Assembly (NCBI RefSeq): GCF_030264295.1
Contig: NZ_CP127173.1
Location: 3,293,501-3,357,500, forward strand
Length of the DNA stretch: 64,000 nt
Source of the DNA: Amycolatopsis nalaikhensis
GTDB taxonomy: Bacteria > Actinomycetota > Actinomycetes > Mycobacteriales > Pseudonocardiaceae
Direction: 5' to 3'
The position numbers and the translations under genes were made by a program. Positions 1 to 14,059 of this stretch are shown one piece after another; position 1 is the first letter of the stretch, and each line of letters begins with the position of its first letter. The notes beneath the pieces are model-generated. The model ran no database searches and was not told the DNA's origin. It saw only the letters and a list, made by a program, of their open reading frames with translations.

Positions 1-79
1 CCGGTTCGTCGACGTCCACCCGGACTTCACGACCCGCACCGAACCTGCGCAGATCCTCGAGGCGGTCAAATCGCTTTAG
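1..79 (+). CDS. 3' end of an unidentified gene (partial)
   Basis: Only the last 25 codons lie in the window; they are read from base 2 and end at TAG 77-79 with a tail ending AQILEAVKSL. Nothing in so short a tail names the family. It converges on the DedA-like gene and the two stops overlap by 14 bases, a compact arrangement repeated at many convergent pairs here. The reading frame is supported by codon third-position GC and by the overlap geometry only. Confidence 0.5.
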   Translation, partial: RFVDVHPDFTTRTEPAQILEAVKSL

Positions 80-650
80 CGGACCGCTTCACGCCGTAGG
101 TGATCACCGAGCCCAGGACCAGGGCCACGCCGAGGGAGAGCAGCATGCTGATCCCGGGCTCGGTGATGATCTGGCCGCCGGCGTAGCCGAGGAAGGCCAC
201 GTACGACGTCCAGAGTGTGACGCCGACGGCCGAGGCGGTGAAGAACTCCGCCATCGGCCACCGGAGCGAGCCGGCGAGCAGGGCGCCGACGGTCCCGCCG
301 GAGGGCAGCCAGCGGGCGACCACCAGCACCGGCCGGGGGTGGCGCTGCAGCCGCCCGTCGAGCCAGCCGATGCCGGCGGCGATCTTCTTCCGCCGGCTCA
401 GCCGGTCCAGCGCCGCCCGGCCACCGAACCGGCCGAGGGCGTAGAGCGCCTGGTCGGACGCCAGGCAGCCGGCGCTCGCCACGGCGATCACCGGCGCGAG
501 CGACGTCCCGCCTTGCGCCGCCGCGACGCCCATGCCGAGGAGCGTCACCTCGGTGGGCAGCAGCGGCACCAGCGAGACGACGAACAGCACCAGGAGTCCC
601 GCCGTAGTCGCGTCCACACCTCCATTAACCGCCCGCCGGGCCCGGCGCAC
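66..650 (-). CDS. DedA-family membrane protein
   Basis: A 194-residue integral membrane protein with about four to five hydrophobic segments. It shows DedA/SNARE-associated family features: an early acidic residue in the first membrane stretch (LLPTEVTLL, about 30-38), a central RWLPSGG segment (about 113-119) that corresponds to the conserved arginine-proline-glycine region, and a final membrane helix followed by a short basic tail. DedA proteins act in the cytoplasmic membrane and are linked to lipid carrier recycling and proton-motive-force maintenance; the substrate here is unknown. The GTG at 650 has a GGGA immediately upstream; a second GTG 11 codons in is possible. Confidence 0.72.
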   Translation of the reverse strand: MRRARRAVNGGVDATTAGLLVLFVVSLVPLLPTEVTLLGMGVAAAQGGTSLAPVIAVASAGCLASDQALYALGRFGGRAALDRLSRRKKIAAGIGWLDGRLQRHPRPVLVVARWLPSGGTVGALLAGSLRWPMAEFFTASAVGVTLWTSYVAFLGYAGGQIITEPGISMLLSLGVALVLGSVITYGVKRSAKAI

Positions 651-701
651 TCCCGATCACCGGGGACTCACAGCAACCCGACAGCTGGCCCACAGACTCG
701 C

Positions 702-730
702 CGAACCATGACAGGAGTTGTCATGGTTCG
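702..730. promoter_or_regulatory. Perfect 12-bp inverted repeat (operator) before the SDR gene
   Basis: CGAACCATGACA at 702-713 and its exact reverse complement at 719-730 are separated by five bases (GGAGT). The second arm ends 17 bases before the ATG of the SDR gene, so a bound dimer would block its promoter or early transcription. The WYL-type regulator encoded convergently just downstream is the obvious candidate ligand, but that link is inference. Confidence 0.75.
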
Positions 731-747
731 GCGCGAACGTGGTCGCC

Positions 748-1640
748 ATGAGCACACTCAACGGAAAGGTCGCCCTGGTCGCGGGCGGCACGCGCGGCGC
801 GAGCCGGGCGATCGCGGTCGAACTGGGCCGAGCGGGCGCGTTCGTGTACGTCACCGGGCGCACGACGCGCGCCGGGCGGTCCGAAGTGGACCGTCCGGAG
901 ACGATCGAGGAGACGGCCGAGCTGATCGAGAAGGCGGGTGGCCAGGCGGAGGCGATCCGCGTCGACCACCTGGTCCCGGCCGAGGTTTCGGCGCTGGCCG
1001 CCCGGGTCGGGCAGCTCGACATCCTGGTGGACGGCCTGTGGGGCGGCGACAAGCACCTCGGCTGGGGCAAGCCGGTGTGGGAGCACGATCTGGAGGCGGG
1101 GTTGCGCATGATCCGCCTCGGCATCGACGCGCACCTGATCACCAGCCACTTCCTCCTGCCGGCGTTGATCAAGCGGCCGGGCGGGCTGCTGGTCGAGCTG
1201 ACCGACGGAACGGCCGAGTACAACGCGAAGTACCGCGAGGGGACTTCGCTGCCGTTCTACCTCGCGAAGGCGTCGGCGCACTTGCTGGCGATCGGGGAGG
1301 CGGCCGAGCTGGCGGCGCATTCCTGCACGGCGGTGGCGTTCACGCCGGGGTACCTGCGGTCGGAGATGATGCTGGACATCTACGGCGTGACGGAGGACAA
1401 CTGGCGCGACGCGTGCGAGCGGGTGCCGCACTTCGCGATTTCGGAGACGCCGACGTTCTGCGGGCGCACGGTGGTGGCGCTGGCCTCGGACCCGGAGCGG
1501 GCGCGGTGGTCCGGCCAGACGGTGAGCAGCGGGCAGCTGGCGAAGGAGTACGGGGTCGACGACGTGGACGGCAGTCGCCCGGACGCGTGGCGGTACATGG
1601 TGGAGGTGGCCGACGCGGGCAAACCGGCGGACGTCACCGG

Positions 1641-1650
<10 letters not shown>
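748..1650 (+). CDS. Short-chain dehydrogenase/reductase
   Basis: A 300-residue SDR. The N-terminal beta-alpha-beta dinucleotide site reads ALVAGGTRGASR (about residues 9-20), followed by a basic stretch TGRTTR typical of NADP preference. The active-site stretch is FYLAKASAH, in which the tyrosine and lysine are spaced YxxK rather than the classic YxxxK, so catalysis should be checked. The later TPGYLRSEMM motif matches a subgroup of actinobacterial SDRs. The ATG at 748 was chosen because it begins the canonical N-terminus; an upstream TTG at 718 would lie inside the palindrome. It lies 18 bases behind the operator and its stop overlaps the convergent WYL gene by 10 bases. The substrate is unknown. 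Confidence 0.82.
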
Positions 1651-4500
<2,850 letters not shown>

Positions 4501-4614
4501 AACCACGGAACGCCGCGTGAGGGAAGCCGGGCCGCGATTGAACTGTTACTTCGGGTCGGCCAATCGTGTTACCAGCGGGTAGCAATCGGTCCAGTCCCGT
4601 GCGAAACTGCGGAC

Positions 4615-4992
4615 ATGGCTGAGCACGCAGAGTCGTCGGAGGAGACGGAGACCCGGGTCTCCCGTTCCCGCCGGGCCGCCGTCGACTGGCGCCAGACGCG
4701 GGGGCGCGTGGCCTCGGTGCTGGCGACGATCGTCCGCTGGGTCGGACTGGTCTTCGCGGCGCTGCTGGTGATCCACGTGATCTTCGTGGTGGGCTCGGCC
4801 AACCCGGACAACGGCATCGTGTCGTTCGTCCGTTCTTGGGCGGACGCGCTGGCGCTGGGCTTCAGTGACCTGTTCACGCCCAGTGACGAGAAGCTGCGGG
4901 TGCTGGTGAACTACGGCATCGCGGCGATCTTCTGGCTCGTCGTGTCGGGGATTCTCGCCAAGATCATCCGCCGGGTGGGCGGCCCTTCCTGA
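4615..4992 (+). CDS. Small membrane protein, function unknown
   Basis: A 125-residue protein with an acidic then basic cytoplasmic N-terminus (1-35), a hydrophobic helix around 38-60, an external loop, and a second helix around 98-118 ending in the basic IIRRVGG. I recognise no named family with certainty; similar two-helix proteins beside leuA occur in relatives (recollection, not tested). It is transcribed divergently from leuA across a 239-base gap that must hold both promoters. Confidence 0.7.
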   Translation: MAEHAESSEETETRVSRSRRAAVDWRQTRGRVASVLATIVRWVGLVFAALLVIHVIFVVGSANPDNGIVSFVRSWADALALGFSDLFTPSDEKLRVLVNYGIAAIFWLVVSGILAKIIRRVGGPS

Positions 4993-5064
4993 GCACGATC
5001 GGCGCGGGGGCGTAACGCACCGTCGCGGCCAGGCGACTTCAGCACGCCGGAAGGGGTGCTGACC

Positions 5065-5769
5065 ATGTCCGTTTCACAGCCTGCCGCGACCACGCCGAGC
5101 GCGGTCGCCCGCGTCGGAAGCCGCTGGTACTTCGTCGTCACGATCGCCACGGTCGGGCTTTTCGCGTGGGTCCCGTTCGTGCACGCCGCCGTCCGCCTCG
5201 GGCGGAAGTCCCTGTACGCGCGGGCCGCCGCGTTCGGGGCGGCCGCGGCGGTCATGGGTGTGCTGCTCTCGCTGGCCCCGAAGGACGCCGCGGGCAAGGC
5301 AGTCGGCACGACCGGAGACGTGCTGACCTCGATCGCCACCATCCTGGGCCTCGTCGTCGTCGCGGTCGCCTGCGTCCAGCAGGTCAAGCTGCGCCGCGAG
5401 GTCCTCGGGCTGGCACCGGCCGAACGCCCCGGCGGAGCCGACCCGGCCCTGGCCGCCGCGCTCGCCGCGCGGGAACGCCGTGCCGAAGCCCGGAAGCTCG
5501 TCGCCACCGACCCGCTCCTCGCCCGCGATCTCCGGATCGGCCGCCCGGACCTGCCGCGGAACTACGACGACGGCGGCCTCGTCGACCTCAACAACGCGCC
5601 GGCGGCCGACATCGCGTCGGTTTGCGGGCTCGACGCCGACACCGCCGAAGCCATCGTCGACATCCGGACGACCGTGGGTGGGCTCGCCGCCGTGGACGAC
5701 GTCAGCACGTTGGTGCCCTTCGCCGCCTTGGCTCGGGTGCGTGACCGGGCCGTGGTCCTGCCGAGCTAG
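5065..5769 (+). CDS. Membrane protein with C-terminal helix-hairpin-helix (ComEA-like) domain
   Basis: A 234-residue protein with two or three membrane segments in the first half (about 20-45, 50-70, 85-105), a charged linker and a C-terminal HhH region reading DLNNAPAADIASVCGLD (from about residue 175) followed by a second hairpin. This is the DNA-binding-like module of ComEA, here attached to a multi-pass anchor rather than a secretion signal. The ATG at 5065 has GGAAGGGGTG upstream. Its TAG shares a CTAG tetranucleotide with the convergent nitroreductase. A role in DNA uptake is not implied; such proteins are common in actinobacteria without known function. Confidence 0.75.
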   Translation: MSVSQPAATTPSAVARVGSRWYFVVTIATVGLFAWVPFVHAAVRLGRKSLYARAAAFGAAAAVMGVLLSLAPKDAAGKAVGTTGDVLTSIATILGLVVVAVACVQQVKLRREVLGLAPAERPGGADPALAAALAARERRAEARKLVATDPLLARDLRIGRPDLPRNYDDGGLVDLNNAPAADIASVCGLDADTAEAIVDIRTTVGGLAAVDDVSTLVPFAALARVRDRAVVLPS

Positions 5770-6368
5770 AGCGCCGCCTTGCCCCACTGGCCGGTGAACG
5801 CGAACTCCTCCAGCGGCAGCCGCACCCGCTCCGACTTCTCGCGCTCGATCCGCCAGTCCTCCTCCAGCACCTCCGGCGACGCGGGCGACCCGACTGCGAT
5901 GGCCACCTTCGGCACCGCGTCGTCCGGCAGCGAGAATGCCGAGCGCACCGCGTCCGGCGAAAACCCTGCCATCTGGTGTGCGATCAGCCCCAGCTCCACC
6001 GCCTGCAGCACGAGGTTCTCCGAAGCGAGCCCGAGCCCGTACTCCGCGTAAGGCACGTCGCCCTTCTCGTTCGTCGTCACCATCACGCCGATCAGCAGCA
6101 GGCTCGCCCGGTGGGCCCACGCCTGGTTGCCCGAATTCAAGGCGCTCAAGATCGCGTCGAACGACGGGGTCCCGCGCACGCCCACCAGGTAGCGCGCCGG
6201 CTGGGTGTTGCCGAACGACGGGGCCCAGCGGGCCGCCTCCAGCAGGGCTCTCACCTGCTCCGGCGTGACCGCGGCCGACTCGTCGTACGCCCGCGGGCTC
6301 CAGCGTTCGGCCATCAGGTTCGCGATCGGGACGCTCGTCACAGCTGGTTTCCGCACGATCAAGACCAT
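5766..6368 (-). CDS. Nitroreductase-family protein
   Basis: A 200-residue FMN-dependent nitroreductase fold. The early RWSPRAYD motif (about 22-29) and the [17 protein letters not shown] segment (about 46-62) are FMN-binding landmarks; the later [18 protein letters not shown] helix is the dimer and FMN-contact region. Function is probably NAD(P)H-dependent reduction of quinones, nitro compounds or similar. The ATG at 6368 gives the annotated start, but the GTG at 6341 ([10 protein letters not shown]) has a better spaced GGAAA and is a fair alternative. The stop overlaps the convergent HhH gene by four bases. Confidence 0.85.
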   Translation of the reverse strand: MVLIVRKPAVTSVPIANLMAERWSPRAYDESAAVTPEQVRALLEAARWAPSFGNTQPARYLVGVRGTPSFDAILSALNSGNQAWAHRASLLLIGVMVTTNEKGDVPYAEYGLGLASENLVLQAVELGLIAHQMAGFSPDAVRSAFSLPDDAVPKVAIAVGSPASPEVLEEDWRIEREKSERVRLPLEEFAFTGQWGKAAL

Positions 6369-6426
6369 ACCCAGGCGTGCGCTGCATCACTCGGAAGGAA
6401 GGGCTTCGCGCATTTCGTTGGTGTTA

Positions 6427-6443
6427 CGGAAGATTTACTTCCG
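6427..6443. promoter_or_regulatory. Small inverted repeat in the ask promoter region
   Basis: CGGAAG and CTTCCG flank the AT-rich spacer ATTTA, about 140 bases before the ask start in the gap shared with the divergent nitroreductase gene. In otherwise GC-rich DNA it could be a regulator site; nothing identifies the regulator. Confidence 0.3.
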
Positions 6444-6583
6444 AACGACCCCCGGCACACCCCCGCCCCACGTCAAGAGGGTGGCGGGCCGCTGAAGCCC
6501 CGGTAGGCTCTTCACAAACATGGGACGCGGGGGCTCTCCGGTGCCCACCAGGGAGCCGCCCGGCCCGTCGAGGAGGTTCGGGC

Positions 6584-8889
<2,306 letters not shown>

Positions 8890-8899
8890 GCCGAGCCGA

Positions 8900-8936
8900 A
8901 ACCGCCCCGGTCCCCACGCGCGGGACCGGGGCGGTT
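8900..8936. terminator. Bidirectional terminator between asd and the convergent membrane gene
   Basis: AACCGCCCCGGTCCC (8900-8914) pairs perfectly with GGGACCGGGGCGGTT (8922-8936) around seven bases, followed by TTTTCA. The 15-bp stem lies exactly between two convergent stops and can act for both. Confidence 0.9.
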
Positions 8937-8937
8937 T

Positions 8938-9414
8938 TCACTTCTTCTTCGGCCGGGTCCGCATCGGTGGCAGGCCGAACGCCGCCCGGAACTCCGGTTG
9001 CTGCACGGGCCGCATCACGGCCAGCATCAGCAAGCCCCACGCGACCAGCCCGGCGGGTGCGCCCGACGAGATGCTCGACTCCTCGAAGAACGTCGCGATC
9101 AACCCGATGAGCAGCATCGCCGCGAACGCGGTTTCGAGCCCCATGATCGTGAAGACGACCTTGCGCTCGCGCCGGCCCAGCCGCACGGCGCACACCACGA
9201 GGACCACCATCAGCACCGCGTTCACCGACACGAACACCAGCGGCCAGCCGATGTCGCCGAGATCGTCCACTGTCGTGGCCAGGTACCAGACGAGGCCCGC
9301 GATCACCAGGTAGAGCACGGCCTGGGCGGCGATCGCCAGGCGCATGGTGCGGATCCCGCGCCGGACTTCCCGGTCCGCGTTCGCACCGGACACGGGCATG
9401 GGCTGATACGACAT
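8938..9414 (-). CDS. Four-helix membrane protein, function unknown
   Basis: A 158-residue protein with four hydrophobic segments (about 25-45, 57-80, 88-110, 118-135) and a basic C-terminus ending RTRPKKK. No catalytic motif is visible and I do not recognise a named family. It is a single gene between the asd terminator and the RtcB gene, transcribed divergently from the latter. Confidence 0.7.
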   Translation of the reverse strand: MSYQPMPVSGANADREVRRGIRTMRLAIAAQAVLYLVIAGLVWYLATTVDDLGDIGWPLVFVSVNAVLMVVLVVCAVRLGRRERKVVFTIMGLETAFAAMLLIGLIATFFEESSISSGAPAGLVAWGLLMLAVMRPVQQPEFRAAFGLPPMRTRPKKK

Positions 9415-9562
9415 GACGGGACCGGCCTTTCGGATACCTGAGACGACCGGTCAAGAGGACCATAGGTGTCGCGGGACCCCTCCCGCGGACCCGGAAAACC
9501 CGTTGTCGCGCCCGGCCCGCCAGGGGATCCTGAGCCCGCGAGCGAGTTCAGGGGAGGAAATC

Positions 9563-10744
9563 ATGTACACCGCCGTCGACGGCGCCCGTGTTCCGATCCG
9601 GATGTGGGCGGATCCCGCGTCCGTCGAGGACCAGGCCATGCGGCAGCTGCACAACGTCGCGAACCTGCCGTGGGTGCACGGCGTCGCCGTCATGCCCGAT
9701 GTCCACTACGGCAAGGGCGCCACCGTCGGCAGCGTCATCGCGATGCGCGACGCCGTCTCGCCCGCCGCCGTCGGGGTCGACATCGGGTGCGGCATGAGCG
9801 CCGTCCGGACGTCGCTCACCGCGAGCGACCTGCCCGACGACCTCGGGAAGCTGCGGCGGCGCATCGAATCCGCCGTGCCCGTGGGCTTCGGGCTGCACAA
9901 GACGCCCGTGAACCCCGCCAAGGTGCACGGCGTCGGCGGCTGGGACGCCTTCTGGCGTGGCTTCAGCGACCTGCACCCCGGTGTCCAGGAGCTGCACGAC
10001 CGGGCCGCGCGGCAGATCGGGAGCCTCGGCGGCGGGAACCACTTCATCGAGGTCTGCCTCGACCAGGCCGACGGCCGGGTCTGGCTGATGCTGCACTCGG
10101 GTTCGCGCAACATCGGCAAGGAACTCGCGGAGCGGCACATGGCCGTCGCGCGGAAGCTGCCGCACAACGCCGACCTGCCGGACCGGGACCTCGCCGTCTT
10201 CGTCGCCGGGACGCCCGAGATGGCGGCGTACCGGCGTGACCTCTTCTGGGCGCAGGACTACGCGGCGCGCAACCGCGCCACGATGGTCGCGCTCGTGAAG
10301 CAGGCGCTGAAGGACGTCGTCCCGCAGACCACCTTCGACGACGCCATTTCCTGCCACCACAACTACGTCGCGGAGGAGACCTACGACGGCGTCGAGCTGC
10401 TCGTCACCCGGAAGGGCGCGATCCGCGCCGGATCGGGTGATCTCGGGATCATCCCGGGCAGCATGGGGACCGGTTCGTACATCGTGCGCGGGCTCGGCAA
10501 CGCGTCCTCCTTCCAGTCCGCGTCGCACGGCGCCGGGCGGCGGATGTCGCGCAGCAAGGCCAAGAAGCTGTTCACCGCCGACGACCTCGCGGCGCAGACG
10601 GCGGGCGTCGAGTGCCGCAAGGACTCGGGGGTCGTCGACGAGATCCCGGCCGCGTACAAGGACATCGATTCGGTGATCCGCGCGCAGACGGACCTGGTCG
10701 AGGTCGTGGCGCACCTCAAGCAGGTGGTCTGCGTCAAGGGCTGA
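9563..10744 (+). CDS. RtcB-family RNA ligase
   Basis: A 393-residue RtcB protein. These GTP- and manganese-dependent enzymes join RNA 2',3'-cyclic phosphate or 3'-phosphate to 5'-OH ends. Visible motifs: VDIGCGM with the metal-binding cysteine near residue 76, GSLGGGNHFIE, HSGSRNIGKE, CHHNYVAEE, and ASHGAGR near residue 322 whose histidine is guanylylated in the family. The ATG at 9563 has GGGGAGG five bases upstream; longer frames from 9413 run through the promoter. No archease (RtcB activator) or RtcA gene is nearby, so this is probably a stand-alone RNA-repair paralog. Confidence 0.92.
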   Translation: MYTAVDGARVPIRMWADPASVEDQAMRQLHNVANLPWVHGVAVMPDVHYGKGATVGSVIAMRDAVSPAAVGVDIGCGMSAVRTSLTASDLPDDLGKLRRRIESAVPVGFGLHKTPVNPAKVHGVGGWDAFWRGFSDLHPGVQELHDRAARQIGSLGGGNHFIEVCLDQADGRVWLMLHSGSRNIGKELAERHMAVARKLPHNADLPDRDLAVFVAGTPEMAAYRRDLFWAQDYAARNRATMVALVKQALKDVVPQTTFDDAISCHHNYVAEETYDGVELLVTRKGAIRAGSGDLGIIPGSMGTGSYIVRGLGNASSFQSASHGAGRRMSRSKAKKLFTADDLAAQTAGVECRKDSGVVDEIPAAYKDIDSVIRAQTDLVEVVAHLKQVVCVKG

Positions 10745-10761
10745 GGCGGTACGTTGGCGCC

Positions 10762-11145
10762 ATGACGAGGCGGGGAACGACGGCCGCGCTGCTGGCGGCG
10801 GCCGGGCTGCTGCTGGCCGGCTGCGACCAGGTGAGCAACGCGGTCGACCAGGGCAGCAAGACGGCGGACAAGGTCTCCGCGTGCACCGAGGCGCTCGGGC
10901 TCGCGGACCTGAACCCGCTGGTCGACCCGGCGACGCTGAAGGCGCGCGCCGAGGACAAGGAGAAGCGGCTGCGCGAGCTCGCCGGGAACGTACAGGACCA
11001 GGACGTGAAGAACGCGCTGCTCGGCATGGCCGACTCCTACGTCGAGGTGCAGAAGGAACGCATCCAGGACGCCGGGGTCGTGGCCCAGTGGGTGCAGCGC
11101 AACGTCAAGAAGCTCGACACCCTGCGCGCGGCCTGCGGCGGCTGA
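10762..11145 (+). CDS. Small secreted lipoprotein, function unknown
   Basis: A 127-residue protein with a type II signal peptide: basic start MTRRG, hydrophobic core, and lipobox LLAGC with the lipidated cysteine near residue 21. The mature part is rich in charged helices (EDKEKRLRELAG, about 76-87) and has two later cysteines near 38 and 125 that could form a disulfide. No domain is recognised. It lies 17 bases after the RtcB stop and is followed by a perfect palindrome that can terminate transcription. Confidence 0.75.
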   Translation: MTRRGTTAALLAAAGLLLAGCDQVSNAVDQGSKTADKVSACTEALGLADLNPLVDPATLKARAEDKEKRLRELAGNVQDQDVKNALLGMADSYVEVQKERIQDAGVVAQWVQRNVKKLDTLRAACGG

Positions 11146-11150
11146 CCGCT

Positions 11151-11192
11151 CGTGAGTGTTTAGGGCGGTTCTAACCGCCCTAAACACTCACG
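11151..11192. terminator. Perfect 20-bp inverted repeat between convergent genes
   Basis: CGTGAGTGTTTAGGGCGGTT (11151-11170) and its exact reverse complement (11173-11192) are separated only by CT. It sits between the lipoprotein and MFS stops and can terminate both. The complete absence of mismatches over 20 bp and the two-base loop are unusual for a plain terminator and suggest a dispersed palindromic unit. Confidence 0.85.
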
Positions 11193-11211
11193 ACGGGCCG
11201 CGGCAGACCTG

Positions 11212-12411
11212 TCAGCTTTCGGCCATGGCCGGGACCGGCTCCGCGGCCGGTGCCGGGGCGTGGCGGCGCAGCAAGCCCGCCGACGCGATCACCAGGCCGC
11301 CGAGCCCGGCCGCGACGAAACCCCACGCCGGGCTCGAGTGGTCGATCGCGAAGCCGACCACCGGGCTGCCCAGCGCCAGCCCGAGCCGGGTGGCCGCGTC
11401 CTGCAGCCCCATCGCCTCGCCACGGACGCGCGGCGGCGCGATCCGGCTGACTGTCTCGGTCGTCGCCGCGAGCGTCGGCGCGCAGACCAGGTTCGTCGGG
11501 ATCAGCACCAGCATCAGCAGCCACCACGGCTGGTCGGCCAGCCCGACCGGCACCACCAGCAGTGCGAGCAGCAGCATCAGCACGCCCTGCGGCAGCGACC
11601 GCCGCACGGCGCCGTGCACGATGCCGCCGAGGATCGACGCCGCGCACATCACCGCGATGACCAGCCCGGTCACGCCGATGTCGCCGTTCGCGCGCAGGGC
11701 CGCCAGCGTCGCCAGTTCGGTGCCGACGAGCACGAACAACGCGCCGCCGGCGACCAGCAGCGTGGCCACCAGCTGCCAGGTCAGCCAGGTGCGCAGCTTC
11801 GGCCGGGCGACGTCCTCGGCCGGGTCGCGCTCTTCGCGGATCGGCGGGTCGACCAGCCAGATCAGGAACGCCGTGCCGCCGAACAGCACGCCGAGCGCGG
11901 TGAGCGTGAACGTCGGCGACAGTGTCGTGATCGCCGCGATCCCGATCGCCGGGCCGATCATGAACGTCGCTTCGATCGAGATCGTGTCGAGCGAGTACGC
12001 CGCGCGTCGTTCCTCGACCGGCACCAGCGCGGCCAGGACCTGCCGGGCCAGCGAGCCCGCCGGCACCGAGAGCATCCCTGCCGGGACGGCGACCGCGGCG
12101 AGCGCCTCGAAGGGCAGGTGCGGTGAGGCGACCCAGAAGGCCGTGGTGCCGATCCCGCAGACGGCGACGACCGGGCGCAGCCCGTACCGGTCGAAGCAGC
12201 GGCCGAGCAAGGGCGCGCCGAGGGCCATCCCGAGCGTGACACCGGCGCCGACCAGGCCGGCGGCCCCGTAGCCGCGGCCGAGCCCGGTGACGATGTACAG
12301 CGTCATGAGGACGCCGTTCATGGTCATCGGCAGCCGGGCCAGGAACATCATGGCCATCGTCGACGGGACGCGGGGGACGGACAGCACCCGGCGGTAAGGC
12401 TGCAGAGGCAC
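11212..12411 (-). CDS. MFS transporter
   Basis: A 399-residue major facilitator protein with about twelve hydrophobic segments. The loop after helix 2 reads GRCFDRYGLRP (near 80), the MFS motif-A position, and the central cytoplasmic loop EERDPAEDVARPK (near 205) divides the two halves. It belongs to the same subfamily as the protein at 46644-47894: both share LxARLPxxM, an ARRAAYSLD/ARNAAFSYE segment and an IGP/LGPG motif in helix 6. Substrate unknown; drug or metabolite efflux is likely. Confidence 0.82.
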   Translation of the reverse strand: MPLQPYRRVLSVPRVPSTMAMMFLARLPMTMNGVLMTLYIVTGLGRGYGAAGLVGAGVTLGMALGAPLLGRCFDRYGLRPVVAVCGIGTTAFWVASPHLPFEALAAVAVPAGMLSVPAGSLARQVLAALVPVEERRAAYSLDTISIEATFMIGPAIGIAAITTLSPTFTLTALGVLFGGTAFLIWLVDPPIREERDPAEDVARPKLRTWLTWQLVATLLVAGGALFVLVGTELATLAALRANGDIGVTGLVIAVMCAASILGGIVHGAVRRSLPQGVLMLLLALLVVPVGLADQPWWLLMLVLIPTNLVCAPTLAATTETVSRIAPPRVRGEAMGLQDAATRLGLALGSPVVGFAIDHSSPAWGFVAAGLGGLVIASAGLLRRHAPAPAAEPVPAMAES

Positions 12412-12487
12412 GTCCTCGATGAGACCCCAAGGTGGTACGCGCGTGCAACTTGTTTCCCGTCACCGGCACCCTGGCGCCGGAAAATTC

Positions 12488-12519
12488 TGAGAGCTACTAT
12501 CATTTGGTAGTCACTCTCA
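12488..12519. promoter_or_regulatory. Imperfect 32-bp palindrome, probable TetR operator
   Basis: TGAGAG at 12488 and CTCTCA ending at 12519 enclose ACTA and TAGT half-sites, so 12 of 16 positions are symmetric. It includes TACTAT (12495-12500), a good -10 hexamer, and ends 13 bases before the exporter ATG. The TetR regulator encoded at the end of the same operon is the likely binder, giving autorepression. Confidence 0.7.
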
Positions 12520-12532
12520 ATTGGGGGTCGCC

Positions 12533-14059
12533 ATGACTCAGCTCTATCCGCGCAGGTGGTGGGCGCTCGGCGCGCTCGCGGTGAGCCTGCTGACCGTCGG
12601 TCTCGACCTGACCGTCCTCAACGTCGCCGTGCCGACGCTCGCCGTCGACCTCGGCGCCACGACCACGCAGCTGCAGTGGTTCGGCAACGCCTACACGCTG
12701 GCGCTGGCCGCCCTCCTGCTGCCGGCGGGCCTGCTGGGCGACCGGTTCGGCCCGAAGAAGCTGCTGCTCGGCGCGCTCGCCGTGTTCGGGCTGGCCTCGC
12801 TGTGGTGCGCCTACGCCGGATCGCCCGGCGAACTGATCGCCGCCAGGGCCGGGCTCGGCGTCGGCGCCGCGTTCCTCATCCCGCTCTCGCTCTCGCTGCT
12901 CAACGTCCTGTTCCCGCCGGAAGAGCGGGCGAAGGCGCTGACGACGTGGGTGATGGCGACGTTCGTCGGCATTCCGCTCGGGCCGCTGCTCGGCGGCTGG
13001 CTGCTGGACCATTTCGCGTGGGGTTCGGTGTTCCTGATCAACGTCCCGCTGACCGCGGTCGGCGTGCTCGCGGTGCTGTTCCTGGTCCCGCTGACGCGTG
13101 GTTCGGGCCGCGGCGCGATCGACTTCACGGGCATCGCGCTCTCGGCGGCCGGGCTGGTCGCGGTGACCTACGGGTTCGTCAACGCCGGCGAACACGGCTG
13201 GGCCGACCCGGTCACCTACGGCCTGATCGCGCTCGGCGTCGCGCTGCTCGCGGTGTTCTGCTGGGCCCAGACGCGGGTGGCCGCGCCGCTGACCGACCTC
13301 GCGTTGTTCCGCGAGCCGCGGTTCGTCTGGGGCGCGGTGCTCGCCACGATGGCGTCCTTCGCGCTGATGGGCCTGTTGTTCGTGCTGCCGCAGCTGTTCC
13401 AGGCCGTGCAGGGCGCCGACGCGCTGCAGACCGGCGTGCGGCTGCTGCCGCTGATCGGCGGGATGCTGGCCTCGGCGAAGATCGCCGAACGGCTGGTCGC
13501 CGCGATCGGCGTGCGCCTGGTCGTCACCGGCGGGTTCGTGCTGCTCGCGGCCGGGCTGGCCTGGGGCGCGACGACCACGCCGTCGGACGGCTACGGCGGC
13601 ACGATCGGCTGGGAGGCGGTCATCGGCCTGGGCACCGGCTGCACCCTGCCGCCGCTGATGGCGATGGCCATGGGGGCGCTCACCGAAGGTCGCTCAGGCG
13701 CCGGCTCGGCGTTGATCCAGGTGCTGCGCCAGGTCGGCGGCACCATCGGCGTCGCGGTGCTGGGCACCGTGCTCAACGGCGTCTACCGCGACGGCGTCGC
13801 CACGGCGAACCTGCCGGGGCCGGTGGCCGACGCGGTGCGCGGCAGTGCCTCGGCAGCCGTCGCCGTCGCGGCGAAGCTGCACCTGCCCGCGCTCGCCGAC
13901 TCCGCGCGGACGGCGTTCACCGACGGCATGGCGGCGACGCTGCTGGTCTGCGCCGGGCTCGGCGTGGCCGGGGCCCTGCTCGCGCTGCTGTTCCTGCCCG
14001 GGCGACCGGCCGGTGGGACGCAGCCGCGAGAATCGGCGCATGACGTCGTCGCCAGCTGA
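12533..14059 (+). CDS. DHA2-family multidrug exporter (14-helix MFS)
   Basis: A 508-residue MFS exporter of the EmrB/QacA type. Helix 1 carries LDLTVLNVAVP (about 26-36), the family motif D1; GDRFGPKK (near 79) is motif A; the proline-glycine antiporter motif C appears as GIPLGPLLGG near 143. About fourteen helices are predicted. Such proteins export drugs, dyes or lipophilic cations by proton exchange. ATG 12533 follows a GGGGG; the TTG at 12521 is less likely. The end overlaps the TetR gene by 20 bases. Confidence 0.9.
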   Translation: MTQLYPRRWWALGALAVSLLTVGLDLTVLNVAVPTLAVDLGATTTQLQWFGNAYTLALAALLLPAGLLGDRFGPKKLLLGALAVFGLASLWCAYAGSPGELIAARAGLGVGAAFLIPLSLSLLNVLFPPEERAKALTTWVMATFVGIPLGPLLGGWLLDHFAWGSVFLINVPLTAVGVLAVLFLVPLTRGSGRGAIDFTGIALSAAGLVAVTYGFVNAGEHGWADPVTYGLIALGVALLAVFCWAQTRVAAPLTDLALFREPRFVWGAVLATMASFALMGLLFVLPQLFQAVQGADALQTGVRLLPLIGGMLASAKIAERLVAAIGVRLVVTGGFVLLAAGLAWGATTTPSDGYGGTIGWEAVIGLGTGCTLPPLMAMAMGALTEGRSGAGSALIQVLRQVGGTIGVAVLGTVLNGVYRDGVATANLPGPVADAVRGSASAAVAVAAKLHLPALADSARTAFTDGMAATLLVCAGLGVAGALLALLFLPGRPAGGTQPRESAHDVVAS

